Assembly: GCA_022315425.1 (NCBI GenBank)
Contig: JAIUPT010000010.1
Span: forward strand, 930,001 to 994,000
Length of the DNA stretch: 64,000 nt
Direction: 5' to 3'
Origin: Pseudevernia furfuracea
Lineage: Eukaryota; Ascomycota; Lecanoromycetes; Lecanorales; Parmeliaceae
The stretch's first letter is position 1. Each line of letters begins with the position of its first letter. Under the pieces are notes generated by a model. The model worked only from the letters and a program-made list of their open reading frames with translations. It did not search any database and was not told the origin of the DNA. Position numbers and translations under genes: made by a program. Below are positions 43,493 through 54,197 of this stretch, one piece after another.

Positions 43493-44502
43493 TGAACCAA
43501 GCAGCAAAGAGGATCAGACAGCATGAGAAGCTGGGAAAAGCTCTCGAGTGAGGGAACAGTCCCTAGGGGAATTGTGAGGGTCGTCGCGCTGCCGTTTGGT
43601 TGGTTGGGTCGACCTTTCACTTCAGCCAAGCCTTTTTTTTTTGGCGCGGGAGAAGAGGCGAAGGAACGGGGGGGGGGGGGGATTTTCCTCCAAATTCCCA
43701 GCCCCTCAATTAAAGTATCTTACAAATACTCTAATTATGGGGGGGGGACGAGTAAGCAAGAGGAAGCAAAGTATGACTACGGTGAAATGGTGAAATGGTG
43801 AACGAGCGTGGTGTAGAGAGAGGACTTTGGAATGAATGATGTGGATGCAAGAGCACAAAGAAAGAAAGAAAGGATGAGGAGGGCAAAGCTCCGAGTCCGA
43901 CGAGCTTACGAGTACCTTATCTTTCAGACTTCAGTAGTACGGAGTAGATAGATTTATACTTCCTGACGTAAGTATGCTCAATTGCTCATGGTTGAAAACG
44001 TGTTCTAATGCATGGCTGCATGGCACAACTGTCGGCCAACCAAATTGCTTGCCTCCACCCTCGACGCTTCTTGCTTAAGCGAGGCAAGCTTAGGCGACAC
44101 CATGCCATGAACAAGTCGGTTCAACTTACTCTAAGCATGAGGATCTAATATTAATACTGTGTACGTAGCCTGCCACGCGGGTGACAGTCGATATTGGCAT
44201 CTCTTGGCGTCTGTCACCCCCGTGCACTGCAATGACAATCGCACAAGCAAGCGGCCATTATTATTCCACCCCTGACCCTTCCATACTCTACACTCACCTC
44301 TTCTCCGCATATCTGTGGCAGATCATCCAAAGAGAATGAATGGCAATTGGGACGGTCAAGATTAGCACAACATGCACGCCCCCCGGGAAGAAAGCGGAGG
44401 CACGGGAGGGGTGGAAGAAAGCTCGAATAGGTAGTGAATGCGGAGTAATTAATGAATGTTTTAGAGTAGGTAAGTAAGGTAAGGTACATTATGTTAGAGA
44501 GG
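43493..44502. other. Intergenic with homopolymer runs and a hairpin
   Basis: About 1 kb upstream of BST1. Contains a T run (about 43632-43642), a 14-G run (43668-43681), a 9-G run (43739-43747) and a strong inverted repeat at 44174-44224. No gene recognised. Confidence 0.6.
44174..44224. repeat. Inverted repeat / hairpin
   Basis: CACGCGGGTGACAG (44174-44187) pairs with CTGTCACCCCCGTG (44211-44224), one mismatch in 14, around a 23-base loop. It is downstream of IRC3 and upstream of BST1; could be an RNA 3'-end structure or a small mobile-element remnant. Confidence 0.7.
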
Positions 44503-47109
44503 TCAGTGAGCGATTGGGCCAACTCGAACCTCTTCACGCTGCCTCACATCATCCAATCGACTAAGCTTCTCACTCGCCCGGCTTTTCCGCTTCTTCTCTG
44601 CTTCAAGCTTGCTAAACCAACCTTTCGCCCCAAATTTCATCTTGCTGATCATATCCGTCGCTTTGCCCTTGCTGATCATGTCCCCTGTCAATTGATCTGC
44701 CATTGGCCTGAGTTTGTTGATGAAGGCCAGCTGCCCTTCCGTCGCTGGCCTTTTTCTCCATGCTTGTCCTTTATGCACAATAGTCCATGGGAACTTGGTC
44801 AAAGCAAACGTATCAGCAGCATGAACGGCGTCAGACAATGTATTCGAGTTCGCAACAACGCGCGGACGCATGTACGGACTCTTGGCTTTAGACTCGGCCG
44901 AACGCTCTCTCTCGGGCACTTTTTGGGTATAGGTTACCGAAAACGTTGTACTAGAGCCAACATCCGGACATTCGATGCTGAGGTAGTCACCGCTCTGCGC
45001 CGAAAGAACATAGCGATTCTGTCCCACCATTACCCAAGCTAGTTGACTGATTCCGCGTATGTGTCTTTCTCCGGAAGTGTCGTCAATCAGGTCGTAAACC
45101 GAATCGTAATCCGTAAAGGTGATAGTCGACCGTCGTGATGGTATCGAGGTGTCAGGACCATGATCAGCGGCACGCTCTTCGCGAATAGCCTCAAGCTCTT
45201 TTCGTTCGCGCTGCGACTTCATTTCCTCAATATTCGCCCCAGCGACCAGTTCCCCTGGATCGAGGCCAAATCTGTATTATGATTTCAGAGTCAGTGTTGC
45301 TTGTTTGGGGTTTTTATTGCTCCTTGGAACATTTTTAGAAGCCAAATACTCCAAAGACATGTCTCGAGACTCAAGACATGGTCCAAAAAGGGAAACAGGT
45401 GGTTCGACTATACGTACAGCGTTGGGGTCGTAACGATCCCGGCTTCGAGAGATGCAACCATATCGATAATATGGCAATTTTCCTTTCCAGTGTAAAGGCG
45501 CATGCCACGCCCAATCATCTGTACCAGTAGATTACGTGATTTGGTCGGCCTCGCGAGAATAACGCAATCGATGTTCGGAATATCTGTCCCTTCAGTAAAG
45601 ACACCACAGTTTAAAAGTACCGGATATTGCTGATTTCTAAAGGCATCAAGTCTTTCGCTGCGGACTCGCTTCGGCGTATCACCTGTGACAAGCTTTGCCT
45701 CGATTCCATGTCTGCGGAAGGTTGCCGTCAAGTCCGATACGTGAGCCAGGTCAACGCAGAAGACTAATGTAGATTTTCTGCCAGCGGCTCTAGCCATCCA
45801 CGCCCTAACAGTGATCTCATTTGTTTCCGGGGTGTTAACTGCTCTAGAGAGATCTCCAACCTGGAAATCCCCAGCAGATCCCCTTCCAACCCCAGAAACA
45901 TCTGCCTTAGATTGAACAGTGGTAAATATAACATTGGAGAGCCACTTCTCGCCAATCATGTCGACATAGTCTCTGAGCACCTTTCTCAGTATATATAACG
46001 GATTCCAACAACCTCGCCAAACGTACTTGTGGTATACTATATGATCAATAGCGTCGCTAAGTCTTAGTCCATCGAAGCGCGACAACGTTGCTGATACCCC
46101 CACTAGAGCTGCTGGTGCTGGGAGGTCGGCCCTAGTCGAGTCTTTCCGGAGTAATCCAAAGTAATCTAAAGTCTCCATGAATTTGGTAGCCACGATGTGA
46201 TGCGCCTCATCTACCAGGACAAGCTTAAACCTTTTGGGGTCAAATTTCAGCATCCTGTGCCCCGAGACGATGCTCCATATTGAAGCAACGGTAATATCTG
46301 CGCCTCCAGAGGCATGCGAATTGCCCATTTCGATCTCGATAGACTTAGATGGATACGCAATTTTGCAGTGTCGAGCGGCTTGTTCGACAAGCTCGCGGCG
46401 ATGTACCAGGATCAGAGTCTGCGTGGCATCTGGTGTTGGTGCTTTGATCCGATCAATGAGTTGCGTGAAGATGACCTGCCAATGATCAATAATTGAGTGA
46501 AGCCTCGTCTTTGAGAAATACTGTTTTGCCGCTGCCTGTAAAGACTTTGGAGTCAGCGTCGGCCTCTACAAGAGGATCTCGAGTTTTGAGGCCTATTTCA
46601 TGTTTTTCTTTTCGGTAATCCAAGGGGTAGGAAACCCTACGGACTCCCCATCAAGTAGCTAATTTCAATGCTACTGGATGCTTTCAAGCAAGATGCTCCT
46701 CATATCTAGCAGAGATAATAATCGAGCGGACAAGCCAGAATCGATGTCATCCATTTTGCGTGCACTCAACCCTTGGGCCCCAAAACATGTTTGGCAAAAC
46801 AAGTGAATGCTCGCAGGACGTGTGTCAATACCCAAAGGTTTGTGTTGAAAAGAAAGTCTGGATTTCGGAGGAAGAATACGTACCAGTAGCTAAAGAGATG
46901 CCAAGCCTCTTGTGGCCTCTTTCCAGGTAGGAAAGGACAGATTTTATGCATTCTTCTTGGTACTCGCGGAGAAATATCGAAGCATTCGGAAACGGGACTA
47001 GGGGTGCAGTGGCAGGCGCTAAAGTTGCAAGTCGCTGAACACTGGTCATTGAACCAGATGTCGGACGAAGCCTGAGACATGCGATTATGCTTAGAGGCGT
47101 TCGCTGCAT
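44503..47109 (-). CDS. IRC3: Mitochondrial superfamily-2 DNA helicase
   Basis: Mitochondrial double-strand DNA helicase that remodels branched mtDNA. Five exons: 47109-46884, 46535-46522 (14 nt), 46475-46027, 45972-45418, 45271-44503; 670 aa. N-terminus is a presequence (MQRTPLSIIACLRLRPTSGS). Motif I is split over three exons: LATG | GSGKT micro-exon | VIFTQLIDR. Motif II is LVDEAHH, motif III GVSATLSRFDG, motif V TEGTDIPNIDCVILARPT, motif VI QMIGRGMRL, all in family order. The C-terminal domain is helical and basic. Introns are 348, 46, 54 and 146 nt. The third intron (45973-46026) lies in an open frame but must be removed to restore HIVYHKDYVDMIGEKW. The ATG is 179 bases from the divergent RRN5-like gene. 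Confidence 0.93.
45272..45417 (-). repeat. Introner-like intron, IRC3 intron 4
   Basis: 146-nt intron (GTACGT...CAG). The + strand 45358-45380 is a near-perfect 10-bp-stem hairpin (CATGTCTCGAGACTCAAGACATG class), and the sense-strand 3' part reads AAACAAGCAACACTGACTC, shared with the plaA introns. Confidence 0.7.
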
Positions 47110-47288
47110 GCCTCATGTTGCTTGATTTATCATTGAATGTCAGCGTAATTCAAGAAAATAATGGCGCCTATTGGTACTCGTAGGGCTGAGACTTGGCAAG
47201 AACTTCTACCACCATACGTACTTCATTCTTCTGAAAGGACCACTGAATCTGACCAAGCTATCATGGCAAGCAGCACGTCACCGCCACA
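47110..47288. promoter_or_regulatory. Short divergent promoter of IRC3 and RRN5-like gene
   Basis: 179 bases between ATGs; the IRC3 leader and RRN5 leader must overlap or be very short. No motif recognised. Confidence 0.5.
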
Positions 47289-49043
47289 ATGTCTGACAGC
47301 GGATCCAACTACGATGCTTTCAACCACTCTGTTCAAGATTCACAGACGGACGTTCTCGAATCATCGTCGGAAAGCTCAGAGAAGTCCTCAACTTCTTCCT
47401 ATGACCGTTCCGGGAGCCGAGGGAGGCCCAGGAAACGTAAGACCACGGAAACTTTGACGTCTTCGCAACCTGGGTTAAAGCGTCTGAAGTTTTCGTATAA
47501 TGATGACTACCGTGGGCTTTTTAACAGCGCAATCGAGGAGATTGCGTCGACAACGTCTTCAGGGACAGGAAATTTGTTACAGGAGAGCCAAATTGGAGTC
47601 ACCGTGTGGTCTTCGGAAGAGAAGAGGGCGTTCTTCCGTGCTCTTGCTAGGAGAGGTCGACAAGACATTCGAGGCATTGCCACTGACATAGGTTCAAAGA
47701 GCGAGTCTGAAGTCTATGTATATTCCGATACGCTATACAAAGCTGCGGTAGACCAGCAGATTTATGAAACCTGCAAGAACTCTCTCGATACTTCAAAAAT
47801 AGAAGCTGCGCTTGAAGTACGTGGGGATTGTTGTGCGGCTCTTGATCTCGCAGCAGAAGCTCTATCTGCCCTTCAGCAAAATGAGGAGGAAAGAGTTGAG
47901 AAGAAGAGACATGAAGAATTCGCTCTTTTAACCCCGAGGATGGCCAGGTGGGTAGAACACAGTTTAGTATTACCTGAGGGAGGCAAGGAAGAGGTATCAA
48001 AGCAAATTCCCGCGGCTAGCTTGTTGAAACTCATGAACTTCCTTGCACTTTCGAAGCGCTTCTTTATGAATTCGGTCATCGCGGAAGACAACTGGCGTTC
48101 CTATACAGGAAAGGAGACTAGATCGCCCTCAATCATGTATACAGCATTTTCAGACTTCCACGCATTATCAATCTCTATAACACAACGACTTGTACAATCA
48201 AGTCTGTTCTTCGCGATGTCACGGCTAAGAGCTATGTCTGCATCCGGATACTACACGCCTCAATCACGTGTCAGACGACGAGACGTTATGGCGGCGCTCA
48301 ACGTGCTGGGCATGAAAACTGACGCGAAAGCCTTTTGGGCCAGGGCGGCTCGAAGATGCAAGCTACGAGTCTATGACAAAGTCAGGCACCGGCAGGTCTT
48401 CGGCAAGAGATACAGCTACGTGGAGGTTGAAAGAATCCTATCTTCCAGCATGATCAGCGACCCAGAGAACCCAGAAATAACGGCCAAGGACGCGACTGCT
48501 TCAACGTCTCGAGAAGGCCGAACCCTTACAGGGTCTTCAGCAAGCGCATCAGAGGGTTCGGTCTCGTCGGACTCGATGCCGATTGAGGGTGACGGGTCAA
48601 ACGCTCTGTCAAGTGATGAAGACCTCTCCGCGACGCCTTTAGACCCCGCAAACAAGCAAACCCACAAGCAAGAGGGCAATGACCAGTTACAGGACGCCTA
48701 CGCAGAAGCACTTGACCAGCAGGCCAGTCGTGACGAAGAACGCCGCTTGTGGGAGATGCTCGGCGAAGATCCGGCAGGAAAGATGGAGCCCGTAGATGTG
48801 AAGTTGCCCAAGCGCCCCTTTCAAAACCGGGAATACAAGGAGGAGCTTCTTGACTGGAAAGAATGGGTAGACTACGCTGGAGATTGGGAGCTACATGAGA
48901 CTCCAGTGTTCAGAAGCCGCTTTGCAAATGATGAAGAATTCGAAGAGGATGTCGATTCAGCTGCAGGATTGACCAGCCCCGGTTTCAGCTCGGAGAGTCT
49001 TGTAAATGACGCATCTACCGAGGAAGAGCACGACTCGGACTAG
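47289..49043 (+). CDS. RRN5: RNA polymerase I upstream factor subunit, Rrn5-like, with SANT/Myb domain
   Basis: Probable subunit of the upstream activating factor for rDNA transcription. Single exon, 584 aa. A Ser-rich acidic N-terminus with an AT-hook-like GRPRKRK is followed by a SANT-type domain: VWSSEEKRAFFRALARRGRQDIRGIATDIGSKSESEV (split here for length; residues about 105-150), where three spaced aromatic/Trp positions are W, F and Y. A central helical region (LLKLMNFLALSKRFFMN) and a C-terminal acidic tail (SDEDLSAT; EEEHDSD) follow. The match is by domain order and residue pattern, so other SANT proteins remain possible. Convergent with the Swi3-like gene. Confidence 0.75.
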   Translation: MSDSGSNYDAFNHSVQDSQTDVLESSSESSEKSSTSSYDRSGSRGRPRKRKTTETLTSSQPGLKRLKFSYNDDYRGLFNSAIEEIASTTSSGTGNLLQESQIGVTVWSSEEKRAFFRALARRGRQDIRGIATDIGSKSESEVYVYSDTLYKAAVDQQIYETCKNSLDTSKIEAALEVRGDCCAALDLAAEALSALQQNEEERVEKKRHEEFALLTPRMARWVEHSLVLPEGGKEEVSKQIPAASLLKLMNFLALSKRFFMNSVIAEDNWRSYTGKETRSPSIMYTAFSDFHALSISITQRLVQSSLFFAMSRLRAMSASGYYTPQSRVRRRDVMAALNVLGMKTDAKAFWARAARRCKLRVYDKVRHRQVFGKRYSYVEVERILSSSMISDPENPEITAKDATASTSREGRTLTGSSASASEGSVSSDSMPIEGDGSNALSSDEDLSATPLDPANKQTHKQEGNDQLQDAYAEALDQQASRDEERRLWEMLGEDPAGKMEPVDVKLPKRPFQNREYKEELLDWKEWVDYAGDWELHETPVFRSRFANDEEFEEDVDSAAGLTSPGFSSESLVNDASTEEEHDSD

Positions 49044-49467
49044 GCAATGGTGCGACTAAAGATGATGGGGCCAGTACATAGCCCGCCGACGAAACTGAGC
49101 ATGGGGCAGAGGAAATAATGATGGTGACCCGAGCAGAGATGATACTCCAGCTGATCTCGACCCGGGCAAGGATGACACCCGGCTTACATTTATTCTAGGC
49201 GCTGGTGGCGCCAATGTTTGTTTATGACCTAGACATGGCATGCTTTGATCCTAAGGAAGCGCAACGGAAACAGTACGCAGCATCCAATAATTAGGTAGGA
49301 TTACTTGTGTGATAGTGTCTGACCAAGCACAAATAATACATTTTTGAGAAGAAAGTCTCCCCCCTTACCGAGATATCTTTAACGATTGCGCCTCGCCTTG
49401 CACTTATAATACATTCATTTTGCGATTCCTTTAAAGTGCGCCTCACAATGGATTTTGGGCCTAGGTC
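49044..49467. other. Intergenic, convergent 3' ends
   Basis: 424 bases. Some short GATGATRCC-like repeats near 49060-49180 (ATGATGGGG, ATGATGGTGACCCG, ATGATACTCC); no gene seen. Confidence 0.5.
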
Positions 49468-51829
49468 TCAAATCTCAATGTTCTTGTACCCAGTATCACC
49501 TGGCCCATATGGTTCTACAGTCCCCCTTGACATCTCTCGCTGGAACCCGAATCTCTCACCCATCCCCACGCCTACATCTTGTGCCATCCTCGCGCCATCC
49601 TCTCCACCCTTCTGACTCGCTGCACGAAGCGCGTCTTGCGTTTCGGACACTCGCTTCCTAAACGCCATCCGGTCTAAGAAGAGCTGCTGCCTGCCACGTT
49701 CCAATTCACGGCGCTCAGATTGTAGCATCGCTTCCATCTCGGAAAATTGCTGCAGCTTGAGCTCGAATTTCTGCAAGGTTGTGTTCACTGCGGCGGAAAC
49801 AAGGCGTGTCATCTCACGTTCTTCATTCGAAGCCAACGCTGCGGCACGAGCAGCAGAGGTAGCGAACGCCGTTGTTGCTGCGAACGACGATGGATCTTGC
49901 CGTTTCTCTGCTGACGAGAGAGCCATCTGATTGTTAGCTTCTGGTTGTGGGCTGTCAACGTTATCAATTTCCATGGGATCCTCCGTCTTCATAGCTTCCT
50001 TGTCCTTCCCTTTGTCTGCAGCGTCTCTACCCACATCAAGGTTCAGGCGTTTCCGGTAAGATTTCTCCATTTCCTTTACGGATCTACCTGCCGCTGCCGC
50101 AGCAATTGCAGGCTCACTCATACCTGCTAGAAACCCTAGAACGGACATGACCGGGTTATCAGACTGGGCAAACGGAACACGACCGTTATCGAGTGGGCCA
50201 TAGCTTGGTTGACCATTGACGTCCGGTTCAAGGTACTTGTCCTCGATCTCCAGTTGCAAGAATTTGACGACGCATTCTTCACGGGTGCGGCTGCCGACAT
50301 GGTCAGCTATTTTGTTCCAATTTTCGTCGTGCTGCTCGAGGCCTTCCAGGAGCAAGAGTAATTCCTCATCGGTCCATGGTGCATCCTTATCGGGAACAGC
50401 GGAGTAATTTGGATCCTCAAACTTGACGAAGTCTATGGATTCATGTTTTTGATCGTATCGGTGATTTTGATAACAGGCTGGACAAATATCAAAAAAGACA
50501 TTGTTCTGTTTGCCACGATCGGTGAGGGTCTGAGCGTAGTGGTATCGGAGGCGCGAGCAATCTATAGCGCAAGAAGAACAGTATATGGTTTTCTTGGGCT
50601 CTTTGGCTATATCTTCAATGGTCTTCGTGGATAGATCTCCGGAAGGCGCGCTATTTGAGGCAGGCTCCCCACCATTGGCTTGTTTGTCTTTGAGATCTGC
50701 TGTGAGGTCCTTGCCTTTCTGATCGTATATGTTTCGGCGAATCTCGAGATTGAGGTTTTCCCTCTCATGGGGCGGAGCATCCTTGTAGGCTTTGAGAAGA
50801 GCATTTTCGGTACCGACAAAGGTTTTGCCCGGCTCGTATTTGACGTCTGATGCCGGCTGGAATGTTTGCAGACCACGAGGTGTGTCCGCTACTATACGGA
50901 AATGGCCGGTAAAAGGCGGACCAATGCTCGATGGCCTTGTGTCAGGATCGATCTTGGAAGCCGTTAGCAGGGCAAAATGGCAGGGCGCGTTCTAAGGATT
51001 ACCTGATAATTTATCAACCCCCATGACTCGAGGAAGGCATGGACTCTCATAATGGCGCAGACGTCTCCTGCAAGGTTACGCCGGCAAGCAGTGACTGTAA
51101 GGTATTCGGAGGGATTGAGACGATATGTGTTGATCATGAAGTCGCGGTAGTCCTTGTAGACTGCCGGTGTTTTGCTTCGATTGCGGCTATTGAAGAATTC
51201 AGGTAGAGACTTTCTCTCTTCTTTGTGAATCAAGCGCATGTCAAACCAGGTGCTATAGCTTGGTAGGACCACCGCATATCTCTGAGCCACGAGGTGAGAT
51301 CGCGCGGCCGACTCCAACTCGGCTTTCGTTTGAGTTGGCTGGCCATCGGCTTTTCCGTCTGCAGGTTCTGCAGGGCTGCCAGCTTGGTCCCCCTCTTTTT
51401 CGGGGCTCCCAATCTCATTTGCAGGCTCCTCTCCTGTACCCGCCATCTCCTCATCTTCCCTATCGCCATCTTCATTCCCTGCTCGAGGTGCGTCCGGAGC
51501 ATCTAAAGGATTGTCTGAGATTAATAGTGGTGTAGATTCGGAGAGCTTCTGCGGTGATGCGGAAGATGCGTTGGGATTTGGGGTGACTATGGGTTCAGGT
51601 GCAGCGGTGGCTTTAGAATAGGAAACCAGTGATTAGTATCAGCCATTCCAATATTAGGAAATGTATCGGGCGTGAAACAAGTACCTGCACCATTATTTTC
51701 AGAAAAAGCCGAATATGAGGCATTGATATCTAGATTCCCTGGCGCCTTTGTTGTTTGGTGAGGCTGGTCTAGGATGTTCGATGGAGCTAGGGCGGACGAG
51801 TGACCAAGGCCCGAAGTTTCTCCTTCCAT
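49468..51829 (-). CDS. SWI/SNF- or RSC-complex subunit of the Swi3/Rsc8 family
   Basis: Core scaffold subunit of chromatin remodelling complexes. Exons 51829-51685, 51610-51003, 50952-49468; introns 74 and 50 nt; 745 aa. Domain order is diagnostic. SWIRM domain from about residue 145 (VVLPSYSTWFDMRLIHKEER, FFNSRNRSKTPAVYKDYRDF, YLTVTACRRNLAGDVCAIMRVHAFLE, WGLINYQ). ZZ-type zinc finger in exon 3 (YCSSCAIDCSRLRYHY and FFDICPACYQNHRYD). SANT domain (APWTDEELLLLLEGLEQHDENWNKIADHVG). C-terminal coiled coil (LVSAAVNTTLQKFELKLQQF, ERRELERGRQQLFLDRM). The upstream part of exon 3 (50356-50952) lacks any start codon but is fully open. Divergent from ETFA. Confidence 0.93.
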
Positions 51830-52268
51830 CTCTGCTGACGAGATACAGGTGTCTGCTCAGATATGTAGTCGTCCGCCGACGCTGGAGTGCTGGTGGGCTG
51901 CTAATGCTCGCGTTCTCCTGAGCTGTACGAGCTGAGGCTTGAGACCCCAGTTTATGCCTTTGAATTCTATAACTGGATGATCGCTCTGTCTAAGACCTCA
52001 TTCAACATTCTGACTCTGGGCTCATAAAGATGAAGAAGGTAGGCTGTTGACACTGATGGCTAGCTGCTGAGCGCGTGAAGCGACAGTGATGGTACTGGAA
52101 ATACGGAGTAAAGAATTTAGCGTGGTCGGCCAGTCGGCGTGATGCGGCTCCTCACTATCGACTATCGACAATCGATCCCCGTCTCCTTTATGTTGTCAAT
52201 AGAGGTAACCTCGTAATTTTTTGCTGCCTAGTAGAGGTCGGTGGAGTTTACATTTATCAGAGTTTACA
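51830..52268. promoter_or_regulatory. Divergent promoter of the Swi3-like gene and ETFA
   Basis: 439 bases between ATGs. Contains ATCGACTATCGACAATCGAT-type repeats near 52158-52177; otherwise no motif recognised. Confidence 0.5.
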
Positions 52269-53428
52269 ATGCTTCTCACCACTCGTCACTCTGCTTTCCG
52301 GCAAGCACAATGCTACCTCAGGCGTTCAAAAACCTTCAATCGACAACAACAGTCCGCTTTTGCCCGCCTCCTGAGCTCCCTTGCTGTCCTCGAACAACGG
52401 GAAGGGAAACTACAGAATGCATCCCTCAGCGCTATCACTGCTGCTCAGAAATTAGGAGGCTCAATAGCAGGATTTATTGCCGGGAGTGGGGTTAGATCAG
52501 TAGCCGAGGAGGCTGCAAAGGTCAAGGGGGTAGAGAAGATCATCATGGTCGAGAATAGCGCATATGACAAAGTACGCTTATTGTGTCGTGTGCTGTTGCG
52601 ACTACCCATGATTGCTTCTAATCTTTTCTCAGGCTCTCCCTGAGAATTACGCTCCTCTACTTGCTGAGAACATACAGAAAGAAGGGTTTACACATATTTT
52701 TGCTGGCCATTCGGCTTTTGGCAAGAACCTGATGCCCAGGGTATCTGCCCTCCTAGACGCGCAACAGATCTCAGACATTACTGCCATTGAGAGCGAAGAC
52801 AGTGAGTTTGATCAAGATTCGTGATCTTGTTGAAGCATGCTCTGACCCGTTTGTAGCCTTCGTTCGGCCAATATACGCTGGAAATGCCATCCTCACTGTT
52901 CAATCATCAGACAAGATCAAGATAATAACAGTTAGAGGCACGGCCTTTGCAGCTGCCGAGGCCGAGGGCGGCTCTGCTAAAATCACCGAGGGGGTTGATC
53001 CCAAGGTTGAAAACAAGACTGAGTGGCTTTCGGAAGACTTGGCAAAATCAGACCGACCCGATCTTGCAACAGCAAGCAAAGTTGTCTCGGGCGGACGAGG
53101 GTTGAAATCAAAAGAAGAATTTGACAGGATCATTCCACCACTGGCAGACGCTTTGGGAGCAGCCATTGGCGCATCAAGAGCAGCAGTTGATAGCGGCTTT
53201 GCGGACAACAGCTTGCAGGTCGGACAGACAGGCAAGAATGTTGCGCCACAACTCTACCTCTGCGCCGGCATTTCTGGAGCCATTCAGCATCTTGCGGGCA
53301 TGAAGGACAGCAAGGTGATAGCGGCAATCAATAAGGACGCCGATGCTCCAATATTTCAGGTGGCTGACGTCGGTCTTGTCGGCAACCTTTTTGATAAAGT
53401 GCCAGAGCTGACTGAGAAATTAAAGTAG
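52269..53428 (+). CDS. AIM45: Electron transfer flavoprotein alpha subunit, mitochondrial
   Basis: ETF-alpha accepts electrons from acyl-CoA dehydrogenases and passes them to ETF-QO, supporting beta-oxidation and amino-acid breakdown in the matrix. Exons 52269-52571, 52633-52801, 52857-53428; 347 aa, standard length. N-terminal ~35 residues are basic and Ser/Gln-rich (targeting). ETF N-domain: SLAVLEQREGKLQNASLSAI; adenine-nucleotide-binding C-domain: VVSGGRGLKSKEEF, LGAAIGASRAAVDSGF, QVGQTGKNVAPQLYLCAGIS and GAIQHLAGMKDSKVI, the conserved FAD block. No frameshift. Confidence 0.96.
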
Positions 53429-54197
53429 TAGCGACGTATGCTTGTCTTCATGTACATATTCGTATACATTTTAAGATCTGGCATCATTTTTGGACAGGCT
53501 TTCTAATTAAGCCACTTCGATATTTTCACCTTGCATATTCTATTCGGGGTTTCTTTAGAGCATGACCCAGACAGATCTTGCCCTCAGCTCCCTGGCATTT
53601 GCGAGTATTTATTTGGCAAGACAGCTGCAAGCGGACCACTCCCTTTCTATCTTTGGAGGGGAATAAATTGCCCGGACTCCGAAGCGAGGACCTGAGCTTG
53701 CCTATCACAGATTTGGTTGATGAAAAGGTCCATTCCAGGCATTCCATGAAACGTAAGATACGTATGCGATAAGATTAGATGGAATGAGAAGGAAGAAAGC
53801 GCACTTGCATATGGTTTTCACGTCTGATATAGGAGCGATCGCAATCAGCAGGATGAAGGTCCAGTAGAGGAATCGTAGCAGAACACTTTCCTTGAAGCTC
53901 AAGAGTAACAATATGTCGGCCAGCAAAATCCTTTTGATATGACTGGTGAATGGTGATGGGAGATTGGTCGCTAAATGTTTCCTAAAGGATTAAGTTATTC
54001 CTCTAGAGTCTAGAATTCTGGATTTATACTTTTATACTTTTTCAAATACCGGAGGTTAACCAGGTACGGCAAAGGTCTAACACTAGTGAGGCTAGTATTC
54101 TACTCCCACTTTATCCCCGAAGAAACGTTTTGTTCAAGCACTGGTGGCAAGCATATTTCCCGCCTCCCATTATATTATATGCGGAGCTGGTGGAGCC
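53429..54197. other. Intergenic
   Basis: 769 bases between ETFA and the transcription-factor gene. Minus-strand frames (53526-53926) have no recognisable family. The frame upstream of 54198 begins with GTG (54144), so ATG 54198 is preferred for the next gene. Confidence 0.5.
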
